Source: CAZBMJ01 sp964493205 (GTDB lineage Bacteria; Myxococcota; UBA727; JABDBI01). From it: a stretch of 64,000 nt of DNA. Both the position numbers and the translations under genes were made by a program. Positions 45,772-54,422 of this stretch are shown in pieces. The stretch covers positions 1 to 64,000 of the forward strand of contig CAZBMJ010000001.1 of assembly GCA_964493205.1 (NCBI GenBank), in the 5' to 3' direction. The notes under the pieces were generated by a model. The model was not told where the DNA came from. It saw only the letters and a list, made by a program, of their open reading frames with translations, and did not search any database. Position 1 is the first letter of the stretch. Each line of letters opens with the position of its first letter.

Positions 45772-48756
45772 GTGCCTAAAGTAGAAAATAATATCGTTCA
45801 AAATAGTCAAAATCTTATTTTAGAAAACATTGATAATAATAAAAAAAATACTTTTAGTATAATGGGTATCAGCATATCTGGCCTTGATTCATCATGCATA
45901 AATAATCTTAATTTGGTGCTTAATGTAGATTTAGCTGCGGGCAAAAAGAAAATTAGATTTAAAAATAAAGAAGCTCTTCTAGATGTAAGGCCCAATACAA
46001 AAGCTTTAATTCAAATTAAATTATTTAAAAATATAAACAAACTTGCCATAGAGCAGATTAAAGTTTCTTTTGAAAAAAAACTAATTATTAAAAATCCTGC
46101 TTCTTCAATGAGTTCTAATCCTAATAATTTGACTAATACTATTAAAGACTCATTAGTGGATTTAAAGCTTAAAGAAGTTTTAATAGATCAAGAAGGTAAT
46201 GTTTCGGTAAATTCTAAAATTAAAATTCTTAAATTATTTAATAAAAAAATTAAACCATTAATTAATCCTTTAAAAATGCCTGATCTAGAAGAAATATTTT
46301 TATCTAATTTGGGTATAAGTAATGATGAAAATAGTATTGATAATTTAAACTTAAAAAATCTTTTAAAAGATTTAGGTTGCTTGACTTCTCAAGCATTTTT
46401 TAGTCTTGATGTTAATGGACCTGTTAAAGACCTTTTTCTAAACGGCAATGGGGTAAAAATAAAAGGTCATCAAGAAATGCTAAAAATTTTTGTTAAAGGT
46501 GCTTTTGATCTAGATAAAGAGGGCGGGCTATCAATAAACATACACAAAGATTATTCACACATACAAAGTAGCTTAGGAAAAACAAATTTTGAAGCAGATA
46601 TTTATATTCCTAAAATATATAATGCTAAGAAAAAACCTATAAATTTAAGTTTAAAAGCAAGTATTACCAGCGAAATAAACGATATTTTTATTGAAGCAGC
46701 TACTGATAAAGCTATCACTCAGATGATGCCACGAACGCAAAAAAAAGATGATAAGGCCACAGAATCCATAGTAGATGATTTTAATACATCTTTTGGTAGT
46801 AAAAAATTAGTAGCTACTATGGGTATAGATATTAAGGCTGCATTAGATCCAAAAATGAATATTTCATCAATGAATGGATACGCAAAGATGCGTACAAAAT
46901 TTACCGATGCTTTTGGTTTATCAAAAGATAGAGGAATAGAGCTGTCGGGAAAACTTTATACCGATGTTACTATTAACAAATTTAGTTATCATCAAGGCGA
47001 TGCTTTTATTAAGAGTAAAGGCAGTGCTGCATTTCTAATAAAACCTTCTCGCAAAATAGAAGAAAAATTTCCTGGTATTAAGCCATTTAATACTAAATAT
47101 AAATTTAGCACTAATAGCACTGCTCAAGCAAAAATAGTACCATCTAGCAAGGGTTTGACACATTTTTTATACCCTGTAAAAAATTTAGAAGGTCATTATG
47201 AAAGAATAAATAATGATTTAACGAAGAATAATATTTGTGAAATAGGAAGCAAAGAGTATTTTGAACAAATAAAAAGAATTACTGGGGCAAGCATAAGAAA
47301 TACTCAAAAAGTTAAGCTTTTAATAGATGGCCAAGCTTCTATGCCAGAGCGAATAAAGCTAATTAATGAAGCAAAAGATTTTATTTGCTTTCAAACCTTA
47401 GTTTTTAAAGGCGATAAAAGTGGTTTAGAATATGCTAATGCTTTAATCAATGCTTCTCAAAGAGGGGTTAAAATTTATGGTATTATAGATTCTCTTGGTA
47501 ACATTGAGTCTTTTGATGAACTTGAGCATGAACACCCGATTTATAAATTATTGAAAGAAAATGGGATAAAATTTTATTTATATAATTCTTTTTTAGAAGA
47601 TGGTTTAAGAGGCTTATTTAAAATCGTAGATCAGTATCCAAATGTTTTTGGAGTGATGAATGCTAAAAATACTAAAAATATACATCAGATAATTAAATTT
47701 TTTCAAAAAATTATGGAAGTTATTGATTCTAGCGAAACTAAAGATTTTGATAAAAGCAAAAAACGTGAACTAGCTAGAGCCATGCATACATTGTTTGGTG
47801 GTAAAACTGAAGTCTCTACTCAAACGGCTATTAATGAAATTAGAGAAGCTTTAGAAAGTAATAGACTCGATTTAAATGCCATATTGAGCGCGGTGAAACA
47901 TTTAAGTGATATTTCTTATAGGTGGCATGAAAAATATTTAGTTGCCGATGGTGATAAAGCTATTATTGGTGGAATGAATATTGCTGATGAGTATTTGATG
48001 GGTGGAAGTCCTGAAATTCTCAACCTTAAGGGAAAAGAACAGCTTGCCTGGCGTGACACAGATGTTTTATTGCATGGCGATGGTGCTTGTGACGTTTATA
48101 AAAATTTTCGTAGAAATTGGTTTTATTTATCCAATCATCGTTTAGAAAAAGGCCCTAAGATTAGTCATCCAAGTACTGGTAAACAGGTAGCTATATTGCA
48201 GCATCGGCCTATGATCGATCAAGACCACAATATTTCAAATTTTTTGCTCTATAACTTAAGAACTCTTAGCCCAGGACAAAGAGCTTGGTTTGAAACAGCA
48301 TATTTTTTACCACGCGGCGTTTTAAAAATTTTGCAAGAAGAATTAGTCAGTGCAGCTAAAAGGGGAGTAGACGTAAGAATACTAACTAATAGCGAAAAAA
48401 CTAGTGATTTTGGTCCGTTGGTAGAATCTTGTATTTTTGACACCAGAGAACTTATTAGGGCGGGAGCTAAAGTTTATCACCGCAACGAAGGCCGTATGGT
48501 ACATTCTAAAGTGTCTATTTTTGGTGATAATTTAACGTTGGTGGGCTCTTGGAACTTTGATAATCGTTCAGCTTTTCATGATTCAGAAGATGCTTGCGCT
48601 ATTTATGACCAAGAGCTAACAAAAGATATGATTGCTACTTTAGAAAAAGATATGTATGAAGATTCCTATGAAGTTAAATTAGCGGACATAAAAAATCAGC
48701 CCATAGCTAATGAGTTAAAAAGTGCTGTTATGCTTCTTGGGGCTGAATTGTTTTGA
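45772..48756 (+). CDS. Large phospholipase D-like protein
   Basis: The 994-residue protein has two PLD domains in its C-terminal half: HEKYLVAD with GGMNIADEYL (His719, Lys721) and HSKVSIFGDN with VGSWNFDNRS (His911, Lys913). In the second the Asp of HxK(x4)D is one residue late. The ~480-residue N-terminal part is of unknown family, rich in beta-prone, alternating hydrophobic segments. No signal peptide or membrane anchor is visible. I start at GTG 45772, which has AAAGAGG five bases upstream; an in-frame TTG at 45757 has none. It follows the ABC2 gene by 36 bp, so it belongs to the exporter operon. TGA is its stop. Confidence 0.82.
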   Translation: MPKVENNIVQNSQNLILENIDNNKKNTFSIMGISISGLDSSCINNLNLVLNVDLAAGKKKIRFKNKEALLDVRPNTKALIQIKLFKNINKLAIEQIKVSFEKKLIIKNPASSMSSNPNNLTNTIKDSLVDLKLKEVLIDQEGNVSVNSKIKILKLFNKKIKPLINPLKMPDLEEIFLSNLGISNDENSIDNLNLKNLLKDLGCLTSQAFFSLDVNGPVKDLFLNGNGVKIKGHQEMLKIFVKGAFDLDKEGGLSINIHKDYSHIQSSLGKTNFEADIYIPKIYNAKKKPINLSLKASITSEINDIFIEAATDKAITQMMPRTQKKDDKATESIVDDFNTSFGSKKLVATMGIDIKAALDPKMNISSMNGYAKMRTKFTDAFGLSKDRGIELSGKLYTDVTINKFSYHQGDAFIKSKGSAAFLIKPSRKIEEKFPGIKPFNTKYKFSTNSTAQAKIVPSSKGLTHFLYPVKNLEGHYERINNDLTKNNICEIGSKEYFEQIKRITGASIRNTQKVKLLIDGQASMPERIKLINEAKDFICFQTLVFKGDKSGLEYANALINASQRGVKIYGIIDSLGNIESFDELEHEHPIYKLLKENGIKFYLYNSFLEDGLRGLFKIVDQYPNVFGVMNAKNTKNIHQIIKFFQKIMEVIDSSETKDFDKSKKRELARAMHTLFGGKTEVSTQTAINEIREALESNRLDLNAILSAVKHLSDISYRWHEKYLVADGDKAIIGGMNIADEYLMGGSPEILNLKGKEQLAWRDTDVLLHGDGACDVYKNFRRNWFYLSNHRLEKGPKISHPSTGKQVAILQHRPMIDQDHNISNFLLYNLRTLSPGQRAWFETAYFLPRGVLKILQEELVSAAKRGVDVRILTNSEKTSDFGPLVESCIFDTRELIRAGAKVYHRNEGRMVHSKVSIFGDNLTLVGSWNFDNRSAFHDSEDACAIYDQELTKDMIATLEKDMYEDSYEVKLADIKNQPIANELKSAVMLLGAELF

Positions 48757-48781
48757 TGTATTTATAAAACTTGGTGTTTTC

Positions 48782-50059
48782 ATGCATGATCTAAAATGGA
48801 TTGAATTAAATAGTGATGAAGCAAGGGTATTGCTTAAAAAACGCGGTAATATCGGTGAATTTGATTCTCTAATAGCTTTGATTAAACAAAGAAAAGAACA
48901 AATAAAACTAGTTGAAGACCTTCAACAAAAGCGCAATGCTATAAACCTTACCCTCAAACAAGCCAGTAAAGAACAAATAGATGCAGCTAGAGAAGAAATG
49001 AGAAACTTAGGTGCCACGATTAAAGATCATGAGCAATCCTTAGATTCTATTCAAAGCAATCTAGAAAAAATCTTACTACAAGTACCTAATTTTCCACTTA
49101 ATAGCGTACCTGAAGGTAAATCAGAAGACGATAATGTTGTAATAAAAGTTATGCTAGACAAGCCAAGTTTTAACTTTACCATACGTGATCATGTAGAAAT
49201 AGGGCAACTCACAGATACTATAGATATGCCAAGAGCAGCCAAAATATCTGGTACTAGATTTACCTTTTTAAAAGGAATGGGCGCTAGACTTAATAGAGCG
49301 TTAATACAATTTTTTTGTGATTTTCATGCAAGCAAGGGCGATACTGAGTTTAGCACTCCTTATTTAGTTAAAGAGCCAGCAATGATTGGTACAGGCCAAT
49401 TTCCCAAATTCAAAGAAGACGCATTTAGAGTTATTAAAGAACCTGATGAAGAATATTTTTTAATACCCACCGCAGAAGTGCCCTTAACTAATTATTATGC
49501 CGATGAAATTTTACCAGAAGAAGTATTGCCCTTAAGATTTTGTGCTTATTCTGCTTGTTTTAGGGCAGAAGCTGGAGCAGCAGGTAGAGACACCCGGGGT
49601 ATGATCAGGCTTCACCAATTTGAAAAAGTAGAAATGGTGCGCTTTGCCAAAGAAGAACAGGCCATGGCAGAACTAGATTTAATGGTATCAAGAGCTTCTG
49701 AATTGCTTAGCTTACTAGAATTACCTCATAGAATTATTGAACTTTGTAGTGGCGACTTAGGCTTTGGCAGTGAAAAAACTTTTGACTTAGAAGTATTTTT
49801 GCCAAGCCAAAATATTTATAAAGAAATATCTTCATGCTCCTCTTTTGGTGGCTTTCAGGCCAGGAGAGCTAAAATTAGATATAAATCAGGAACAGATAAG
49901 CCAAAAATAATAAATACTCTCAATGGTTCGGGATTGCCTTTGGGGAGAACTATTGTTGCGCTTTATGAAAATCATCAGCAAGCAGACGGTTCTGTAAAAA
50001 TTCCTGAAGTTTTACAAAAATATATGAATGGTCTAAAAGTTATACCTGTTATGAAATAG
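48782..50059 (+). CDS. serS: Seryl-tRNA synthetase
   Basis: The 425-residue class II synthetase has the N-terminal antiparallel coiled-coil arm (about 30-105, VEDLQQKRNAINLTLKQASK) that binds the tRNA-Ser long arm, then motif 2 FRAEAGAAGRDTRGMIRLHQF and motif 3 LNGSGLPLGRTIVAL, written here in full as they are short consensus blocks. The ATG at 48782 begins MHDLKWI as in the family; the frame is open further up, into the PLD gene. It starts 25 bp after the PLD stop. Confidence 0.95.
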   Translation: MHDLKWIELNSDEARVLLKKRGNIGEFDSLIALIKQRKEQIKLVEDLQQKRNAINLTLKQASKEQIDAAREEMRNLGATIKDHEQSLDSIQSNLEKILLQVPNFPLNSVPEGKSEDDNVVIKVMLDKPSFNFTIRDHVEIGQLTDTIDMPRAAKISGTRFTFLKGMGARLNRALIQFFCDFHASKGDTEFSTPYLVKEPAMIGTGQFPKFKEDAFRVIKEPDEEYFLIPTAEVPLTNYYADEILPEEVLPLRFCAYSACFRAEAGAAGRDTRGMIRLHQFEKVEMVRFAKEEQAMAELDLMVSRASELLSLLELPHRIIELCSGDLGFGSEKTFDLEVFLPSQNIYKEISSCSSFGGFQARRAKIRYKSGTDKPKIINTLNGSGLPLGRTIVALYENHQQADGSVKIPEVLQKYMNGLKVIPVMK

Positions 50060-50098
50060 CGAAAATAGTTCTTTATATAACTCAAGGTCTAGCTAAAC

Positions 50099-50815
50099 AT
50101 GCCTGAAATATTTTTAGATCCACAAACATATTTAAGTTTTTTATTATTGACAGCCTTAGAGATTGTACTTGGTGTCGATAATATTCTTTTTATAAGCATT
50201 ATTGTAAGTAGATTACCAAAAACTAAAAGAAAACTTGCGCGTAGATTAGGCCTTTCAATGGCCTTATTTGGTAGAATAGGTTTATTATTTTCCTTAAATT
50301 TTGTGATGTCTTTAACTAAACCTTTATTTAGTTTATTTAATTTTGAGTTTTCTGGTCGAGACTTAGTGCTTGGTTTGGGAGGCTTATTTTTAGTATATAA
50401 AGCTACACAAGAGATATTTTTTCATTTAGAAGAATCAAAAACTATCAATGAAGAGTCGAAAAAACCTATTTCTATGAGTTCAGCCATTGTTCAAATACTT
50501 GTGCTAGATTTAGTATTTTCTCTTGATTCTATTATCACTGCTATTGGTTTAGTTTCAAATGTAGGAATAATGGTAGCAGCTATTTTTATTGCAATTATTA
50601 TTATGCTATTCTGCGCTGAAGGTATTAGTAATTTTCTTGATGAGCATCCTTCTATGAAGGTATTAGGCTTGGCGTTTTTGCTTTTAGTGGGTGTGTTATT
50701 AATAGCCGAAGCTTTTGGGCATCATGTTCCCAAAGCATATGTTTATTTTGCGCTAGCTTTTTCTACCTGTGTTGAAATGATCAATATTAAGCATAGAAAA
50801 AATGGGAAAAAGTAA
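50099..50815 (+). CDS. TerC-family integral membrane protein
   Basis: The 238-residue protein has about seven membrane helices with the TerC family motifs ALEIVLGVDNILF near the start and VLDLVFSLDSIITAIG in the second half; the Asp residues in the VDN and LDS motifs are conserved. TerC/Alx relatives export manganese or help metal loading of secreted proteins; the exact role here is not shown. It follows serS. After it, 50816-51103 (288 bp) holds no gene, only a weak TTCCT/AGGAA hairpin near 50821-50839 and an 18-base copy of the dabB 3' end. Confidence 0.85.
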   Translation: MPEIFLDPQTYLSFLLLTALEIVLGVDNILFISIIVSRLPKTKRKLARRLGLSMALFGRIGLLFSLNFVMSLTKPLFSLFNFEFSGRDLVLGLGGLFLVYKATQEIFFHLEESKTINEESKKPISMSSAIVQILVLDLVFSLDSIITAIGLVSNVGIMVAAIFIAIIIMLFCAEGISNFLDEHPSMKVLGLAFLLLVGVLLIAEAFGHHVPKAYVYFALAFSTCVEMINIKHRKNGKK

Positions 50816-50957
50816 ATTTATTCCTTACTCTTTTTAGGAAAGATTTATTGACAGATAAAATATATGTATATATATATTCATTTTTAATTAATCTATGAGT
50901 AATAGTATGTTTAAAGTGATTATTTTTTATATTATATTTTATCTTGCCTTCGTGCCT

Positions 50958-50975
50958 CCAAACATAAAATATGCT
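50958..50975. repeat. 18-base copy of the dabB 3' end
   Basis: The 18 bases CCAAACATAAAATATGCT are identical to 52405-52422 inside the 3' end of dabB, in the same orientation. The two copies flank the unknown gene at 51104-52315. It may be a scar of insertion or duplication. Confidence 0.45.
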
Positions 50976-51103
50976 CCCGACTTCTGCACAAAGTAGATAT
51001 TGACAAAAAAAATTGTGATGATTCTTGGTTATTATTTAAGCTCTTATTGCTTTTTGATTTATTGCACCTAGTAACTTGCCATTTGAGAGATGCCTAATTA
51101 TCT

Positions 51104-52315
51104 TTAAAAGATAAAATAACTGACCACTGCTATCGAACAGGCTATAGCAGCTCCTATGCCCAGAGCTTTATGGTTGAAATAATAGTTTTTTTTATTTTTT
51201 TGTTTAAAAAACATTTTACTTTTGATTTTTACAGATTTCTCAATTTCTATGAGTGGCTTGTTTATGTCCACAATTAACTTACTTACTTCGCTAGCTGGAT
51301 TAAAAATTTCATAGCCTTGAGCATTAGATGCTAAGTCTATTATTTGCATTAAATTATTTTTTAGAACTTTTTTATCGTTACATGAAAAATTTTTCTCATA
51401 AAAAATTTGGCAAGAAGACTGATAGTGATAGGGAAAGTGAAATTCTAGATGCTTTGAATTTGTCCCAAGAGTAGCTAAAATTCTCAGGTCAAGCTGACAT
51501 GAAATAATTTCAAAAGTCTCAACACCATAGTCAATTGCCCAAACAATATGAGAAGGCATCCTTATTTTATTTTCCACATCCTCGATATAATCTTTTACAT
51601 CAGAATAAATAAATATTTTTATATTTTGAAAAAGGTACTGCATTAAGTTATTAAATTGAGTCATTTTTGTTTCATTGCTTAATTGTGAATTATTAATATA
51701 TCTATCATAAGATTTATCAATCAAATTTAGCTCAATATTTAAATTTTTTACATGTTTTATTTTACTCAATGAAAGCATTATAAGTAAATCTTGAAATAAG
51801 CCACCACTCGCAAATGAAGTAATAACTAATGTATTATTTAAATCACTTAAAATAGATGTTAATAGTGCTGGGTGAGCAAGTTCAGTACTAATAGCTCGTA
51901 TTATGGTATCCCTTAAACTGGGGTCGCTCTTTCTATAATAGGGGCAATAATTTGTGCTGCATTCATCAAGCTTAGAGCATAAATTGGTATCAAAATTTTC
52001 AGTTGGTTTAGATAATTTGCTTTGCTCTTCATGCCAGATTTTTATTTTATTTTGGTAAATTTCTTTTGGGTTATTTTCTTGTACAACCCCTGGATGCATT
52101 TGTATAAATTCTTCATAACTTAGAGGCTGTTGGTTATAAAGAATAGAGTGCAAAATTTCGGAAGGACATTTTTCAAGAAAATATTGTAAAGCTGCAAATT
52201 GCTCATGATTAATTTCCGTATGATGCTTGAGCTCAAGGCCCTGCATAGACCATGAAAAGCTTGACCAGAGATATAAAATTGATATTATTGTCCATAAACA
52301 TTTATATTGTTTCAT
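51104..52315 (-). CDS. Unknown secreted protein with C-terminal membrane anchor
   Basis: I do not recognise this 403-residue protein. It starts with a Sec signal (MKQYKCLWTIISILYLWSSF to SWS), continues with a soluble part with several Cys (KLDECSTNYCPYY) and ends with a single membrane helix (ALGIGAAIACSIAVVSYFIF). A basic stretch (KSKMFFKQKNKK) lies just before that helix, as in proteins held in the inner membrane by their tail. GGGGAG seven bases before the ATG at 52315 decides the start over an ATG further upstream. It lies 80 bp downstream of dabB on the same strand. Confidence 0.7.
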   Translation of the reverse strand: MKQYKCLWTIISILYLWSSFSWSMQGLELKHHTEINHEQFAALQYFLEKCPSEILHSILYNQQPLSYEEFIQMHPGVVQENNPKEIYQNKIKIWHEEQSKLSKPTENFDTNLCSKLDECSTNYCPYYRKSDPSLRDTIIRAISTELAHPALLTSILSDLNNTLVITSFASGGLFQDLLIMLSLSKIKHVKNLNIELNLIDKSYDRYINNSQLSNETKMTQFNNLMQYLFQNIKIFIYSDVKDYIEDVENKIRMPSHIVWAIDYGVETFEIISCQLDLRILATLGTNSKHLEFHFPYHYQSSCQIFYEKNFSCNDKKVLKNNLMQIIDLASNAQGYEIFNPASEVSKLIVDINKPLIEIEKSVKIKSKMFFKQKNKKNYYFNHKALGIGAAIACSIAVVSYFIF

Positions 52316-52397
52316 TTTTTTCTCCCCAACTCTCATAGCAGACAAATATCTTGTAAGCTAGTAAGGGAGTAAGCACTTGGTTTAAGCAGATTTAACA

Positions 52398-54422
52398 TTA
52401 GTTACCAAACATAAAATATGCTGCAAAATTACCGACAATAAAAATAGTTAGGCACATAAGAGCTTTTAAGTGGGAAAAGTCTGGCAATAATTCTTGTGTG
52501 GTAGTTTGTCTTTTGCCATAGAGTACTGATGAAGTCATTTGTATAAGATTTATACCATTTATAACAAATATTAAGTGAAAACAAATAACAAATAACAGTC
52601 CTTTGTGAATAGATAAATGCAGTAATAAATCTTCTGCAAAAAATGAAGTTGATAGAGGAAAAGCTATTATTCCTAAAATACTAATTAAAAATAGTGTTCC
52701 AGCACGAGGGAAAAAATAATAAAGACCTAAAAATTTTTCGAAAGAAACTATTTTTTTGTGCTTTTTAATATGATGCATGCAGTAAAGACAGACAAAAAAA
52801 GATATTACTAACCCTAAAAAAAAGAAAATAATAGCTCGTAGGGAAACATCATTTACAAAAATAATACAGAGATAGCATAAAGCATAGCTAAGAATAACTA
52901 AACTAAGAAGTAAGACGGGGTCTTTTTTTTCAGCAAGAGCACATAAACTTAAAAACAGGCTTAAGGTTAACGCAAGCGCTTGAAAAAAATATAACTCTGG
53001 CCATAAAAGTAAACTACTAATAACGCTAAACATAAGTAATAAAGGAGGTATAAAAGAAAAAAATATAGTCTCAGAAATGGCGTTTAGTTTACTTCTTGAA
53101 GAGATCTTATTAAAAATAAATAAATTATTGTAACAAGCTTCACTTACTATTTTTATTGGCGTAACAAAAATTTTTATTAAAATTGCTTCAAAATATCCTT
53201 CGTTTAGGGCAAAGATAAATAATCCTTGATGAAATTTTTTGGGTACTAAGTTAAGTACAGAATATCTTTGTAAAAAATAGGCAGGTTTTTCTAGACTTTG
53301 TAATTGCAAGTGAGTTGCTATAATAGAAGGTGAAACAAGCAACTGAAAACAACGCAAAAATGTGTTTCCTACCATATGAAATAAAGCTAAATATTTAAGA
53401 CCTAGAGCAAGTTCTATGAGTATTATTCCAACTTGAGCAATAGAAGTATAGCCAATTTGGCCTTTAATATTTGATTGTACATGAGCAAAAAGGCTACAGC
53501 TTAATGTTGTTATTAATCCAATGCTTGCGAGCAAATAACTAAAACCAGGAGTGCCTTGCCAAATAGGCATGGTTCTGATGAGTAAAAAAACTCCTGCATG
53601 TATTGATAAGGAACCATAAAAAAGTGCACTGGAAGAAGTAGGGCCTTCCATAGCTTTAGGAAGCCAAAAACTAAATGGAAATTGAGCAGATTTCCCTAAG
53701 ACTGGCAGCAATAAACAGATGCTTAAAATCCAATGCCAAAAAAGAGAAATAGGCATTTCTGATTGCAAGTTCGACCACTTGTTAAGTTCTTCAAAAGTTG
53801 TGGCATCATGCCAATAAAAATGCGTAATTAAAACTCCAGCCAAAAATCCTAAATCACAAACACGAAAAATATAATATGCTCTATTAGCTGCTACAATAGC
53901 TTTTGGCCGGTGCCAAAAATATCCTATTAATAAGAAAGATGAAATTCCCATTATTTCCCAAGCAGCAAAAGTTATGTCGAGAGTTCCTGATAATGAAACC
54001 AAATTAATACCAAAGGTAAAAAATGAAACTACAGTAAAAAACCTAGTAAAACCGGGATCACGGTGCATATATTTAGTGGAGAAAAAACATATTATATTGA
54101 CTATTAATGTTGAGCATAACAAATAAATTATAGATATTAAATCTACAAATAATGAAAAATGCAGATGATAATCAGGTAAAATATAGAGTTTAAATAATTC
54201 GTAAGATTCAGTTGGCATAAACGCTCTTATCCAAGCAATAAAAGCCATTAATGTAAAAAATAAATTTATTAAAAAAATACTTTTGATAATTATAACAGTA
54301 AGATATTCTTTTTTTATTATAGTAATTTTATTTAAATTAAGAAGACTTAAGCAAAGCCCAGATAATAATGGAGTAAATAGGCAAACTAGTAATGAAAACC
54401 ATAATAAATTCAGGTTAATCAT
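52398..54422 (-). CDS. dabB: DabB-like proton-conducting subunit of inorganic carbon transporter
   Basis: The 674-residue polytopic protein belongs to the NuoL/MrpA proton-channel family (FAAWEIMGISSFLLIGY; LLLPVLGKSAQFPFSFWLPKAM is the Lys-containing proton path, of which GKSAQFPFSFWLP is the core). Paired with DUF2309 (DabA) it forms the DAB dissolved-inorganic-carbon pump, in which proton flow drives CO2 hydration. It is not part of a nuo cluster here. Its ATG overlaps the DabA stop (ATGATTAA), with GGAGG upstream inside dabA, indicating coupled translation. Confidence 0.87.
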   Translation of the reverse strand: MINLNLLWFSLLVCLFTPLLSGLCLSLLNLNKITIIKKEYLTVIIIKSIFLINLFFTLMAFIAWIRAFMPTESYELFKLYILPDYHLHFSLFVDLISIIYLLCSTLIVNIICFFSTKYMHRDPGFTRFFTVVSFFTFGINLVSLSGTLDITFAAWEIMGISSFLLIGYFWHRPKAIVAANRAYYIFRVCDLGFLAGVLITHFYWHDATTFEELNKWSNLQSEMPISLFWHWILSICLLLPVLGKSAQFPFSFWLPKAMEGPTSSSALFYGSLSIHAGVFLLIRTMPIWQGTPGFSYLLASIGLITTLSCSLFAHVQSNIKGQIGYTSIAQVGIILIELALGLKYLALFHMVGNTFLRCFQLLVSPSIIATHLQLQSLEKPAYFLQRYSVLNLVPKKFHQGLFIFALNEGYFEAILIKIFVTPIKIVSEACYNNLFIFNKISSRSKLNAISETIFFSFIPPLLLMFSVISSLLLWPELYFFQALALTLSLFLSLCALAEKKDPVLLLSLVILSYALCYLCIIFVNDVSLRAIIFFFLGLVISFFVCLYCMHHIKKHKKIVSFEKFLGLYYFFPRAGTLFLISILGIIAFPLSTSFFAEDLLLHLSIHKGLLFVICFHLIFVINGINLIQMTSSVLYGKRQTTTQELLPDFSHLKALMCLTIFIVGNFAAYFMFGN

